A stretch of DNA of 64,000 nucleotides from Cardiobacteriaceae bacterium (lineage in GTDB: Bacteria; Pseudomonadota; Gammaproteobacteria; Cardiobacteriales; Cardiobacteriaceae): contig JAUMXB010000009.1 in the NCBI GenBank assembly GCA_030529365.1, positions 1 through 64,000 on the forward strand. Direction: 5' to 3'. Under the pieces are notes generated by a model, which was given only the letters and a program-made list of their open reading frames with translations, was not told where the DNA came from and did no database searches. This document shows, in pieces, positions 45,702 through 55,001 of this stretch. The translations under genes and the position numbers were made by a program. Every line of letters starts with the position of its first letter. The stretch's first letter is position 1.

Positions 45702-45719
45702 TTGCGGCAATTGCCGCAA
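45702..45719. promoter_or_regulatory. 18-bp perfect palindrome, candidate operator
   Basis: TTGCGGCAATTGCCGCAA lies 58 bp before the AEC transporter start, in the divergent lnt/AEC intergenic region. It is typical of a homodimeric repressor site. The regulator is not in this window. Confidence 0.5.
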
Positions 45720-45776
45720 ACCCCATGCAGCCCTTATGCTATGCGGCATACACGCTATCATGAACAGGACGTAAGC

Positions 45777-46721
45777 ATGCAGACCTTCTGGGCAGGCATG
45801 GGATTTTCCCTGAATATTGTCTTGCCGATACTCGCCATCATCATTCTCGGCAAATGGATGAGCGATCGCGGCGCCATGAGCCGCGCCTTTATCGATGGCG
45901 CAAACCATCTCCTCTATTTCTACGCCATTCCCTGCCTGATTTTCTTCGGCATCGTGAAAAGCGACGTTTCCATGGGCGACAGCTGGCGCCTGCTGCTGGC
46001 CGGCTATCTTGCCGTGTTTTCCCTCTTTTCCGTCGCGAGCTGGCTTGCGCGCCGCCATATTCGCGAAAAGGCGGATCGCGGCGTGTTCGTGCAGGGCGTG
46101 TTTCGCGGCAATCTCGCCATTCTTGGCGTCGTGCTCGTGCGTGAAGTCTATGGCGCAGCCGGTCTTTCGGAAGGCGCGATGTTTGCCGGCACCGTTGCCT
46201 TCCTGCTCAACGTGCTCGCCATCATCACCTTCAGCGCCGACGGCCAGACGCCCTGGCGCAGCGTATTGCTCAAAATCCTGCGCAACCCGCTGTTCATCGG
46301 CATCGTCTCCGCCATCACCATCAAGGCGCTCGCCATTCCCCTGCCCAAAGTGGTGCTCAACTTCGGCAGCCATTTTGTCGGCATGACGCTGCCGCTCGCC
46401 CTCCTCTGCACCGGCGCTTCCCTCAACCTGCACGGCATTTTCGGCGCCGGACAGGTCGCCATCTGGGCCAGCATCGGCCGCCTTATCGTGTCACCCGTCT
46501 TTTTTGTCGGCTTCGGCTATCTGTGCGGCGTGGAAGGCCGCGGCCTCGGCATTCTCTTTCTCATGGGCGCCGCCCCTGCCGCTTCCGTCGGCTTCGTCAT
46601 GGCGCTTGCCATGGGCGGCAATGCCGCCGCTGCCGCCAACATCATTGCCATCACCACTGCCTGCTCCGCCTTCATCATCGCGCCGGGCATCGCCCTCCTG
46701 CATGTGCTCGGCTGGGTGTGA
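45777..46721 (+). CDS. AEC-family (auxin efflux carrier-like) transporter
   Basis: The 314-aa product has ten hydrophobic segments; signatures include LNIVLPILAIIILGKWMSD, LLYFYAIPCLIFFGI, LALLCTGASLNLHG. AEC carriers move carboxylates such as malonate or malate. RBS AGGACG before ATG 45777. The longer in-frame ORF start at 45696 lies in the palindrome region and is unlikely. Confidence 0.88.
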   Translation: MQTFWAGMGFSLNIVLPILAIIILGKWMSDRGAMSRAFIDGANHLLYFYAIPCLIFFGIVKSDVSMGDSWRLLLAGYLAVFSLFSVASWLARRHIREKADRGVFVQGVFRGNLAILGVVLVREVYGAAGLSEGAMFAGTVAFLLNVLAIITFSADGQTPWRSVLLKILRNPLFIGIVSAITIKALAIPLPKVVLNFGSHFVGMTLPLALLCTGASLNLHGIFGAGQVAIWASIGRLIVSPVFFVGFGYLCGVEGRGLGILFLMGAAPAASVGFVMALAMGGNAAAAANIIAITTACSAFIIAPGIALLHVLGWV

Positions 46722-46770
46722 GCGCAGTGTCGCCGCTAAGTATGCGCGCAGGTTTTTATAAAAAACCGAT

Positions 46771-46830
46771 ACAAATAGCGTTTTTTTACCATCCTGAAGC
46801 GCTTGTTGCGGTAAAAAATATCTATTTTTA
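46771..46830. repeat. AAGCGCTT intergenic element (copy 16, symmetrical single core)
   Basis: One core at 46797-46804, flanked by near-mirror arms: AAATAGCGTTTTTTTACC and GGTAAAAAATATCTATTTTT. It shows that both outer ends can be of the AAATAG type. Confidence 0.82.
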
Positions 46831-46946
46831 CCACTTTTATGAAATTTTACACGTATAAACACGGCAAGCACCGGTAAACAAACAGCAGCATCCGCCTGAA
46901 AGTGGTATGATTCCCCAGACTTTTCCCACAACAACGGAGTGATTCC

Positions 46947-47957
46947 ATGAGTATCAAAGTTGCAATCAACGGTTTTGGCCGCATTGGCCGTCTTGCCCTG
47001 CGCCAGATGGACAAGGCCAAAGGCGTGGAAGTGGTCGCCATCAACGACCTCACCCCTGCCGACATGCTGCTGCACCTCTTCAAGTACGACACCGCGCAGG
47101 GCCGCTTCAACGGCAGCGCCGAACTGAAAGGCGACAACCTGGTCGTCAACGGCAAGGAAATCAAGGTGCTCTCCAATGCTGATCCCGAGCAATTGCCGTG
47201 GGGCGAGCTGGGCATTGATGTCGTGCTGGAATGCACCGGCTTCTTCGCCACCAAGGAAAAAGCCGAGAAGCACATCAAGGCCGGCGCCAAGAAAGTCGTG
47301 ATTTCCGCACCGGGCGGCAACGACGTGAAAACCGTGGTGTACAACGTCAACCACGAAATCCTCGACGGCACGGAAACCGTGATCTCCGGCGCCTCCTGCA
47401 CCACCAACTGCCTGGCGCCGATGGCGAAAGTCCTGCAAGACAAGTTCGGCATCGTCGAAGGCCTGATGACCACCATCCACGCCTACACCGGCGACCAGAA
47501 CACTCTCGATGCCCCGCACCGCAAAGGCGACAAGCGCCGCGCCCGTGCCGCTGCCGCCAACATCGTGCCGAACAGCACCGGCGCAGCCAAGGCCATCGGC
47601 CTCGTTATCCCCGAGCTGAAAGGCAAACTCGATGGCGGCGCGCAACGCGTTCCCGTCATCACCGGCTCGTTGACCGAACTCGTCTGCGTACTGGAAAAAA
47701 CTGTCACCATCGAAGAAGTCAACGCTGCCATGAAAGCTTCTGCCAACGAATCTTTCGGCTACACCGAAGAAGAACTGGTTTCTTCCGACATCATCGGCAT
47801 CAGCTTCGGCTCGCTCTTTGATGCCACGCAAACCCGCGTGCTCAGCGTTGGCGACAAGCAGCTGGTAAAAACCGTCGCATGGTACGACAACGAAATGAGC
47901 TACACCGAGCAGCTCATCCGCACGCTCACCTATTTCGCGAGCCTGATCAAGAAATAA
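46947..47957 (+). CDS. gap: Glyceraldehyde-3-phosphate dehydrogenase
   Basis: The 336-aa product has NAD-binding INGFGRIGR, catalytic Cys in [12 protein letters not shown], and [20 protein letters not shown]. Class I glycolytic GAPDH. GGAG before ATG 46947. Confidence 0.97.
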   Translation: MSIKVAINGFGRIGRLALRQMDKAKGVEVVAINDLTPADMLLHLFKYDTAQGRFNGSAELKGDNLVVNGKEIKVLSNADPEQLPWGELGIDVVLECTGFFATKEKAEKHIKAGAKKVVISAPGGNDVKTVVYNVNHEILDGTETVISGASCTTNCLAPMAKVLQDKFGIVEGLMTTIHAYTGDQNTLDAPHRKGDKRRARAAAANIVPNSTGAAKAIGLVIPELKGKLDGGAQRVPVITGSLTELVCVLEKTVTIEEVNAAMKASANESFGYTEEELVSSDIIGISFGSLFDATQTRVLSVGDKQLVKTVAWYDNEMSYTEQLIRTLTYFASLIKK

Positions 47958-47978
47958 GACTGCGCGTTGCCATCATGC

Positions 47979-48007
47979 AAAAGCCGCCTTCAGGCGGCTT
48001 TTTTTAT
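47979..48007 (+). terminator. Terminator of gap
   Basis: AAAGCCGCCT / AGGCGGCTTT stem (loop tc) followed by TTTTT, 22 bp after the stop. Confidence 0.9.
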
Positions 48008-48068
48008 TTGCTATCGCCATTCAACCTGAAACCCCGCACATCATCTCCGATAAATAGACGGCGTAACC

Positions 48069-48085
48069 GTAGGGACGTAGCCTGC
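48069..48085 (+). repeat. Half REP unit (left arm only)
   Basis: GTAGGGACGTAGCCTGC is present, but the right arm is replaced by unrelated sequence. A decayed copy of the GTAG-hairpin. Confidence 0.6.
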
Positions 48086-48170
48086 TTTTGCCATCTGCGC
48101 TGGGCACCCATGAACATGCGGCTATTGTTCATGGATGCCCACCAGCCTACCATCGTCCTTCCTGCTTTTT

Positions 48171-48358
48171 AGGGCGTGTTGACAATTCGCTAACCAGATT
48201 TAAGGAATTTCGGAAGGCAGGTGAAATATTGAAGGTTTTGTCGCTACACGGCTTTTTATAAACCCTCTCCCCAACCCCTCCCCCATAGGGGGAGGGGCTT
48301 TAACTCGCTGCTTTATTTTGGGTTTATTGCATCAAGACATCAATTGTCAACAGCCCCT
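48171..48358. mobile_element. MITE-like element with TGTTGACAATT ends
   Basis: The left end AGGGCGTGTTGACAATT and the right end AATTGTCAACAGCCCCT are inverted repeats over 17 bp with two mismatches, 188 bp apart overall. Inside is a GCCCCTCCCCC/GGGGGAGGGGC-like hairpin near 48275-48300. No ORF. A short non-autonomous element; no matching transposase is in the window. Confidence 0.6.
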
Positions 48359-48393
48359 AGGAGAGTCATTGCAGATTTTTGGGTGAATGACCA

Positions 48394-48423
48394 TAAAAAA
48401 ACCGCTCCGAAGAGCGGTTTTCT
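48394..48423 (-). terminator. Terminator of the repeat lipoprotein gene
   Basis: AACCGCTC / GAGCGGTT stem (loop ttcg) with T-run on the minus strand, 15 bp beyond the stop. Confidence 0.85.
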
Positions 48424-48437
48424 CAAAATCATCGCGA

Positions 48438-49145
48438 TTACTGCTTGGGCTTCACGCCAGTCGCTTCTTCTGCCTGCTTGATGATTTCCGCAGCCTGTTC
48501 GTCCACGGTTTTTTCAACAGGGGCAGCGGCGGCATCGCTTTTCACTTCCGCAACAGCGGCTTCGGCCTTGGCGTCGGCAGCCTGTACTTCCGCCTTGGCG
48601 CCTTCCACCACTTCCTTGCCTTTATCCATCGCGGTATCCGCAGCAGCCTTCACTTCGGTGGCAGCCTGGTCAGCGGCTTCCTTGGTCTTGTCCACGGCAG
48701 AGGCGGTATCGGCTTTCACTTCAGCGGCGACTTCCTTGCTCTTGTCCGCAACCGCTTCGGCAGCGGCTTTCACGTCTGCCTTCACTTCGGCGGCCACTTG
48801 CTGAGTTTTCTCGGCGGCCGTATCGGCTGCGGCTTTCATCTCCGCAGCAGCCTTGTCAGCTGCTTCCTGAGTCTTGTCCATCGCAGCAGCAGCATCGGCC
48901 TTCACTTCGGCGGCGACTTCCTTGCTTTTTTCCGCAACCGCTTCGGCGCCAGCTTTCACGTCTGCCTTCACCTCAGCCGCGACTTCCTTGGTTTTCTCGG
49001 CCACCACTTCGGCATTGGCCTTGGCGTCATTGGCAGCGGCCTTGGCGGCTTCCTTGGTTTTTTTCTCGGTATCTTCCGAGCAGGCCACCAGCAAAGAGGC
49101 GGCGATCAGGGGGAGCATCCAGGTTTTTGCGGACAGTTTCATCAT
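48438..49145 (-). CDS. Ala/Lys/Glu-rich repeat lipoprotein
   Basis: The ~235-aa product has a lipoprotein signal (LPLIAASLLVACSED). The mature part is almost all amphipathic repeats of ~11 or 22 residues (KEVAAEVKADVKA, EAVAEKSKEVAAEVKA, KTQEAADKAAAEMKA), resembling LEA or apolipoprotein-like helices. It ends in AAEIIKQAEEATG. Likely an extended helical or coiled periplasmic/outer-membrane protein. The repeats make it a hotspot for length change. Confidence 0.85.
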   Translation of the reverse strand: MMKLSAKTWMLPLIAASLLVACSEDTEKKTKEAAKAAANDAKANAEVVAEKTKEVAAEVKADVKAGAEAVAEKSKEVAAEVKADAAAAMDKTQEAADKAAAEMKAAADTAAEKTQQVAAEVKADVKAAAEAVADKSKEVAAEVKADTASAVDKTKEAADQAATEVKAAADTAMDKGKEVVEGAKAEVQAADAKAEAAVAEVKSDAAAAPVEKTVDEQAAEIIKQAEEATGVKPKQ

Positions 49146-49260
49146 CAATCTCCGTTGGAAGGGATAAGGCTCGCGAGTATAGCACCCGCTTTTTTGCCAA
49201 CAGATTGCCATTTTTCAAGGCCTTCCGTTTCCGCACAACAAATATCTTATATATCATGGA

Positions 49261-49314
49261 TTTTTGATCGTTTTTACCGCAATAAGCGCTTGCTGATGAT
49301 AAAAAATCACCATC
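49261..49314. repeat. AAGCGCTT intergenic element (copy 17, single core)
   Basis: One core at 49283, with GTTTTTACCGC and GATAAAAAATCACC arms. Confidence 0.75.
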
Positions 49315-49395
49315 AAACACGCTTTCATTTTCCCGAACCTTCCCTGCCAGCAAACTGTGGCATCATGCCGCTGCATATCTTCGGGAGCTGGCAAC

Positions 49396-49827
49396 ATGGC
49401 TGAACACGGTTGGTTTTTCTGGGCGATGGCATCCGCCATTTTTGCGGCCTTGACGGCCATTTTCGCCAAGGTGGGCTTGCAGGGCGTGGATTCCGATTTC
49501 GCCACGTTTATCCGCACCCTGGTGATCATCGCGGCGCTGGCGCTTTTTCTGAGTTACACGGGCAAATGGCAGCATCCGGCAACGTTGAGCGCGAAAAACT
49601 GGGGATTTCTGCTGCTGTCGGGTCTTGCCACTGGTGCCTCATGGCTCGCCTATTTCAAGGCATTGCAGCTTGGCGAGGCGTCGAAAGTCGCACCCGTGGA
49701 CAAGTTCAGCCTGGTACTGGTGGCACTGATGGCGGTGATTTTCCTGAAAGAACGACCCAGCGCTCAGGAATGGATAGGCATCGGTCTGGTTGCCGCCGGG
49801 GTGCTGGTGCTCGCCCTCAAGCGCTAG
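49396..49827 (+). CDS. Single-EamA-domain membrane protein (DMT type)
   Basis: The 143-aa product has four to five transmembrane helices and one EamA domain (FFWAMASAIFAALTAIFAKVG, WLAYFKALQLGEASKVAPVD, ERPSAQEWIGIGLVAAGVL). Full-size DMT carriers have two such domains, so this may work as a dimer. ATG 49396. Confidence 0.88.
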   Translation: MAEHGWFFWAMASAIFAALTAIFAKVGLQGVDSDFATFIRTLVIIAALALFLSYTGKWQHPATLSAKNWGFLLLSGLATGASWLAYFKALQLGEASKVAPVDKFSLVLVALMAVIFLKERPSAQEWIGIGLVAAGVLVLALKR

Positions 49828-50134
49828 AGCTTTTTTGATTCATCTAATGGCAGGATTTGCGTCAACAAGTGCCACGGCGATTTTCTGCATGATTCTCGCT
49901 AGTCGAGATTGCGATTTGCGGCCGCGCGGCCGCTTCCCAAAAGAGGACGGGCAGGGACGTTGCCTGCAACGTCCGTGGGGCATTGATTTGCTCAGGCGAC
50001 GTCTCTACGTCTGCGCCCTTTTCGCCTGCGGCTCGCCACCAGCCTACTTGTGCCTGCTCTTTACAAAAAATCGGCAAAACGACTGTGGCGAATCGGTCGG
50101 CCATGAATGGCCGGGCGACTGTCGCTGTGAATGC
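49828..50134. other. Intergenic region with one REP unit
   Basis: No credible ORF. A GGACGTTGC/GCAACGTCC hairpin lies at 49951-49974 in plus orientation; its prefix is GCAG instead of GTAG. The rest holds nothing I recognise. Confidence 0.6.
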
Positions 50135-51295
50135 CTACAGCGCCTGCGCGCAGCACCATGCCGATGACCATGCCCACTGGAAGTTGTAGCCGCCGAGCCA
50201 TCCCGTCACGTCCAGCGCCTCGCCGATGGCATACAGGCCGGGGCAGGGTTTGGCCATAAAGGTTTTGGGATCGATGTCGCGGGTATCGATGCCGCCGGCG
50301 GATACTTCCGCCTTGCTCATGCCTTCATGCCCGCTGGGCACGGTTTGCCAGCGGCGCAGGCGGTTTTCCAGCGTGCGCAGTTGCGCGTCGCGATATTGCC
50401 CGAGCGGCTGGTTGTCATGATCCTGCAAGAGCCAGCTGGCAATGGCGGCAGGGAGATGCGTTTTCAGCGTATTGTGCAAAGTGCGTTTGGGGTGTTGCGC
50501 CTTTTCGCTGACCAGCCAGTCATCCGCCTGATCGGGCAGAAAATCCAGCGTGATGGCTTCGCCTTTTTGCCAGTAGGAGGAGATTTGCAGGATGGCGGGG
50601 CCGGAAAGGCCGCGATGGGTAAAGAGAAGCTGTTCGCGGAACACGGGCGAATCGCCGCATTGCGCGCGCACGGGGCAGCTTGCGCCCGCCAAAGCGCTCG
50701 GCGCGGGATCAAGGGTGAGCGGCACCAGCGCCGGGCGGAAAGGATGGCTGCGCAGGCCAAATTGCCGCGCCAGCCGCAGGGCAATATCGCTGCCGCCCAG
50801 CTTGGCAAACGAGGGCCCGCCGCTGGCAATCACGAATTGGGGCGCGCGAAAATCGCCCTGATTGCTGCGGGCATGAAATTCGTTGCCCGTGTGGTGCAGG
50901 GTTTCCAGCCGCGTCGCCGTGGAAATCGTGACGCCGTGGCGCAGGGCGGCGCTTTCCAGTGCGGCGATGACGCCGCGCGATTTCTGCTCGCAAAAGAGCT
51001 GGCCGAGCGTTTTTTCCGCAAAGGTCAGGCCTTCGCCGGCAAACCAGGCGAGCGCGTCGTGCTGGCTGTGGCGGGCGAGCGCCGAACGGCAAAAACGCGG
51101 GTTGTGCGACAGATAGGCGTCGGGGCGAATGTCGAGATTGGTGAGATTGCAGCGGCCACCGCCGGAGACGCGGATTTTTTGCGCGATGTGATCGTTCTGC
51201 TCCATAACGATGACGCGCCTGCCGCGCGCGGCAGCATGGATGGCGCAATAGAGTCCGGCCGCGCCCGCGCCGAGGATAAGGATGTCGCTGTGCAT
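50135..51295 (-). CDS. FAD-dependent oxidoreductase, HI0933/YhiN family
   Basis: The 386-aa product has an N-terminal dinucleotide motif ILGAGAAGLYCAIHAAARG, SGGGRCNLTN, and the C-terminal AIGEALDVTGWLGGYNFQWAWSSA. The family contains predicted flavoproteins of unknown substrate. Confidence 0.9.
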   Translation of the reverse strand: MHSDILILGAGAAGLYCAIHAAARGRRVIVMEQNDHIAQKIRVSGGGRCNLTNLDIRPDAYLSHNPRFCRSALARHSQHDALAWFAGEGLTFAEKTLGQLFCEQKSRGVIAALESAALRHGVTISTATRLETLHHTGNEFHARSNQGDFRAPQFVIASGGPSFAKLGGSDIALRLARQFGLRSHPFRPALVPLTLDPAPSALAGASCPVRAQCGDSPVFREQLLFTHRGLSGPAILQISSYWQKGEAITLDFLPDQADDWLVSEKAQHPKRTLHNTLKTHLPAAIASWLLQDHDNQPLGQYRDAQLRTLENRLRRWQTVPSGHEGMSKAEVSAGGIDTRDIDPKTFMAKPCPGLYAIGEALDVTGWLGGYNFQWAWSSAWCCAQAL

Positions 51296-51310
51296 ATCAG
51301 GAAACCGGAA

Positions 51311-51396
51311 TGGTAAATTTTCTTATCATTAAGCGCTTATCGTGAGAAATTTTCTCACGATAAGCGCTTTTCAATGGTAAAAAATGACTATTTTTT
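51311..51396. repeat. AAGCGCTT intergenic element (copy 18)
   Basis: Two cores at 51331 and 51362 (31 bp). Right end GGTAAAAAATGACTATTTTT, reaching the DUF945 gene stop. Confidence 0.85.
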
Positions 51397-52893
51397 GCCT
51401 TTATATGGTTCTCCGTTAATAGTGATGCCGTCGGGGCTGATCAGGGCATCGAGCGCCAGGCTGCCATCGCTGGCGAGCCATTGCGGTGCGTGGCCGGAGA
51501 AGAGCAGGCTGAGGCCAAGCCCGCTTTTGCGCACGAACTCGGGCACGGCGTGCAGGTGCAAACGGCTGCCTTGCAGCAGCGTTGGCAGTTGCTGCGGCGC
51601 ATTCACGGCGGCGGCGAGGCGGTGCAGCACGGCCATGCCGTCCGTTTCGCTGACGGCTTCTTCGAGGATGATGTCGCCTTCGAGCAACGGGTTGCCGTTT
51701 TTGCCGAGGGCGAATTGCCAGCGCGCGTGCACGTTGTCTTTGGCCATGAGGCCGGCGAGGTAATGGAGGATGCGGCTCACGCCGGGATGGGGGGTGAGGT
51801 GCGAGAGGTTGTCGGGCAGGGGCAGATAGGCGGCAGGCGGCAAGGGATGGCGCAGGCGGTCGAGCAGCAGCATGGCTTCTTCAGGGGTGAAGGGTTGCAG
51901 GGCGAGACTCAGGCGGAAGGTGTCGGGGGCGATGTCCTGCCAGCCGCCGGGCAGCGCCAGTTGCAGGGCTTTGCCGCTGGCCAGCAGTTGCGCGCCGGGC
52001 GGTTGGCCGTCGCCGGGGCGCAGGGTAACGTTGAGGTTGAGGTCGGCCAGATGCCGGGTTTCGCTTTGCCCTTGCTGTTCGCGCGTCCAGTTGGCGTCGG
52101 CGATGTGGTAGTCGAGGATTTGCGGATAAGCACGACCATCTGCGGCAAGGCCTTGCTGCATGGCGACGCGCAGGGGGCCGAGCTTGAGCTGCTCGCGCGC
52201 GGAGAGGGCGTGCACGCTGTGCTGGAGGAGAAATTCGGGCAGATGCGCTTCGCCTTCGAAGCGGTCGTGGCTCACGAAGTCGATGCGCAGGGGGGCGAGT
52301 TGCCAGCGCTGGTCGCGGTCGGTCACGGTGAGGCCTGCGAGCTGCACCTGGCCGTGCCCGCGATACGGGTAGCCGGTGAGCGTGCTTTGCCAGTGGAATT
52401 GCGCGCCATGAAAGGCGAGATGCTGCGGATGGTTGGGATGGGGCAGGAGATTGGTTTGTGCGCTTTGCAGGGTGGCGTCGATGAGCAGTTTGCCGTCGAT
52501 GCCGAGCGAGGCGTTCGCGTCGAGAAAATCGGCGGGCAGGGCTTGCGCCAGTTCGCCCTGGGCGTCGTTGTCGGATTTGAGGCGGGCAATGAGGAAACTG
52601 AATCCCGAGGCGAGCAGCGGCGCATGGCGCAGTTCCAGCGTGGCGACGCCCTGGTAGAGCGGCACTTGCTGCCCCGGCGGCTGGTACATGACGAGCATTT
52701 CGCCGCGCGAGGTGAGATAGTGGCGCTGGTAGTTGCGCAGCTGGATGACGAGTCCGTAGCGCGCGGCATGATGCGCGTTAGCGGCAATTTGCGCGGGCAG
52801 GTGCTTTTCGAGCTGGCTGCCGATCAGCCACGGCAGGCCGCCAATAAGGGCAACGATCACGAGGCTCAGGATGAGCAGGACTTTCTTCATCAC
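51388..52893 (-). CDS. DUF945 (YdgA-type) membrane-anchored periplasmic protein
   Basis: The 501-aa product has an N-terminal signal anchor (VLLILSLVIVALIGGLPWLIG) and a long soluble region with repeating beta-strand patterns (GSQLEKHLPAQI, YGLVIQLRNYQRHYLTSR, DALISPDGITING), typical of YdgA/YihF-family proteins. Function unknown; related members are linked to swarming or membrane lipid transport. Confidence 0.83.
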   Translation of the reverse strand: MMKKVLLILSLVIVALIGGLPWLIGSQLEKHLPAQIAANAHHAARYGLVIQLRNYQRHYLTSRGEMLVMYQPPGQQVPLYQGVATLELRHAPLLASGFSFLIARLKSDNDAQGELAQALPADFLDANASLGIDGKLLIDATLQSAQTNLLPHPNHPQHLAFHGAQFHWQSTLTGYPYRGHGQVQLAGLTVTDRDQRWQLAPLRIDFVSHDRFEGEAHLPEFLLQHSVHALSAREQLKLGPLRVAMQQGLAADGRAYPQILDYHIADANWTREQQGQSETRHLADLNLNVTLRPGDGQPPGAQLLASGKALQLALPGGWQDIAPDTFRLSLALQPFTPEEAMLLLDRLRHPLPPAAYLPLPDNLSHLTPHPGVSRILHYLAGLMAKDNVHARWQFALGKNGNPLLEGDIILEEAVSETDGMAVLHRLAAAVNAPQQLPTLLQGSRLHLHAVPEFVRKSGLGLSLLFSGHAPQWLASDGSLALDALISPDGITINGEPYKGKK

Positions 52894-53087
52894 GGTTTCC
52901 GAAAGAATCAGCCGGCATTATATCTTGCGTCCGCAGAAATATTTTCTGCCATTTTTTGCCTGTTTTTCTCATTTTATTTTCACTTGTAACGATAAAAATT
53001 CACCCCATACAGAAAACATGAAATTTTTGCTTGGTGTTTTCCGTTTTTGCGGTAATATGCGCTGCTTCACCCTACGGAGGATTCATC

Positions 53088-54092
53088 ATGGCATTCAATC
53101 TGAAGAACCGGCATCTGCTCAGTCTCGTCAACCACAGCGAGCGGGAAATCCGCTATCTCCTCGATTTGTCCCGCGATTTGAAGCGCGCCAAATACGCGGG
53201 CACCGAGCAGCAAAAGCTCAAGGGCAAGAACATCGCCCTCATTTTTGAAAAGACGTCCACGCGCACGCGCTGCGCCTTTGAAGTCGCCGCCTACGACCAG
53301 GGCGCGAACGTCACCTATATCGACCCCGCCTCCTCGCAGATCGGCCACAAGGAAAGCATGAAGGATACCGCGCGCGTGCTCGGCCGCATGTACGACGCCA
53401 TCGAATACCGCGGCTTCAGCCAGAGCGTGGTGGAAGAGCTGGCGCAATATGCGGGCGTGCCGGTGTTCAACGGTCTGACTGACGAATTCCACCCCACGCA
53501 GATGCTCGCCGACGTGCTCACCATGATGGAAAACTGCGACAAGCCGCTCACCGACATCCGCTACGTTTATATCGGCGACGCGCGCAACAACGTCGCCAAC
53601 TCCCTGCTCCTCGTCGGCGCCAAGCTCGGCATGGACGTGCGCATGTGCGCGCCGCAGTCGCTGCTGCCTGATGGCAAGCTGGTGGACATGTGCGAAGGCT
53701 TTGCCAAAGAAAGCGGCGCGCGCCTGATGATCACTTCCGACATCGACCGCGCGCTCAAGGACGTCGATTTCGTGCATACCGACGTTTGGGTTTCCATGGG
53801 CGAGCCGCTGGAAAGCTGGGGCGAACGCATCGCGCTCCTCATGCCCTATCAGGTCACGCCCGCGCTGATGGCGAAAAGCGGCAACCCGAAAGTGAAATTC
53901 ATGCACTGCCTGCCCGCCTTCCACAACAGCGAAACCAAGGTCGGCAAGCAAATCGCCGAGAAATACCCCGAACTCGCCAACGGCATCGAAGTCACGGAAG
54001 ACGTCTTCGAATCGCCGATGAACGTCGCCTTCGAGCAGGCGGAAAACCGCATGCATACCATCAAGGCCGTGCTCTATTCCAGTCTGGCATGA
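53088..54092 (+). CDS. argF: Ornithine carbamoyltransferase
   Basis: The 334-aa product has the carbamoyl-phosphate site [24 protein letters not shown], and ornithine site HCLPAFHN. It makes citrulline from ornithine; the length and motifs fit both ArgF and ArcB. ACGGAGG lies before ATG 53088. No other arginine genes are nearby, so a biosynthetic role is assumed. Confidence 0.94.
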   Translation: MAFNLKNRHLLSLVNHSEREIRYLLDLSRDLKRAKYAGTEQQKLKGKNIALIFEKTSTRTRCAFEVAAYDQGANVTYIDPASSQIGHKESMKDTARVLGRMYDAIEYRGFSQSVVEELAQYAGVPVFNGLTDEFHPTQMLADVLTMMENCDKPLTDIRYVYIGDARNNVANSLLLVGAKLGMDVRMCAPQSLLPDGKLVDMCEGFAKESGARLMITSDIDRALKDVDFVHTDVWVSMGEPLESWGERIALLMPYQVTPALMAKSGNPKVKFMHCLPAFHNSETKVGKQIAEKYPELANGIEVTEDVFESPMNVAFEQAENRMHTIKAVLYSSLA

Positions 54093-54109
54093 TTTTCACA
54101 AAACCATCT

Positions 54110-54191
54110 TAAATAGTGTTTTTTTACCATTAATAAGCGCTTTTTGCGAGAAAAATTATCGCAACAAGCGCTTATTGGTGAGAAATTTTAC
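54110..54191. repeat. AAGCGCTT intergenic element (copy 19)
   Basis: Two cores at 54135 and 54166 (31 bp). Left end AAATAGTGTTTTTTTACCAT; right end TGAGAAATTTTACC. Confidence 0.85.
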
Positions 54192-54260
54192 CAAACCTGT
54201 TTTCAACACCCCTGCGCGCTTAAGATAAGCGCCTTCCCAGCACCAGATTCGGAACCGCGC

Positions 54261-55001
54261 ATGACTTCCTCCCTCGCCGCCGTCATCATCGGCAACGAAA
54301 TCCTCTCCGGCCGCCGCCGCGACGCGCATCTCGCCAACACCATTTCCGCCTGCCACGCGCGCGGCCTGCGTTTGGGCGAAGTCGTCTATCTTGGCGACGA
54401 CAGCGCCGCACTCGTCGCCACCTTCCGCCGCCTGCACGCGCAGGGCGCCAGCATCCTCAGCTTCGGCGGCATCGGCGCCACCCCGGACGACAAAACACGG
54501 CAAGCCGTCGCTGAAGCGCTCGGCGTTCCCCTTGCCTATCACCGCGAAGGACTCGCCATCCTCGACGCCCGCTTTGGCGACGCCCTCACGGAAAACCGCC
54601 GCCGCCTCGTGCACTTCCCCCAAGGCGCAACCCTCATCCCCAACCCTGTCAACCAGATTCCCGGCTTCAGCATCGCCGATATCCACTGCGTGCCCGGTTT
54701 CCCGCAAATGGCCGAGCCGATGATTGCCTGGGCACTCGATAGCCACTGCCGCCATCTCGCCGCCGAGCGCTTCTATTGCGCCCTCCTTGCCCATCTGCCG
54801 GAAAGCGAAGCCGTGCCGCTCATCGACAGGCTCGAAGCGCGCTATCCCGCCCTCGGCATCTCCTCCCTGCCGCAAATACGCCTCTGCACCGAACTCGGCT
54901 TCGAAGGCCCGCAAGCGCAGGCCCTCGCCGCGCGGCGCGACGCCGCGCAATGGCTCGCTGACGCTGGCATCGCGCACGAACTGCTGGATGCCGCGCCATG
55001 A
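54261..55001 (+). CDS. CinA-like molybdopterin-binding-fold protein
   Basis: The 246-aa product has MoCF/CinA N-terminal features: AAVIIGNEILSGRRRDAHLANT, GDDSAALVATF, FGGIGATPDDKT. It lacks the C-terminal nicotinamide-mononucleotide amidase domain of full CinA. Function unknown. It overlaps yccS by 4 bp. Confidence 0.88.
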   Translation: MTSSLAAVIIGNEILSGRRRDAHLANTISACHARGLRLGEVVYLGDDSAALVATFRRLHAQGASILSFGGIGATPDDKTRQAVAEALGVPLAYHREGLAILDARFGDALTENRRRLVHFPQGATLIPNPVNQIPGFSIADIHCVPGFPQMAEPMIAWALDSHCRHLAAERFYCALLAHLPESEAVPLIDRLEARYPALGISSLPQIRLCTELGFEGPQAQALAARRDAAQWLADAGIAHELLDAAP

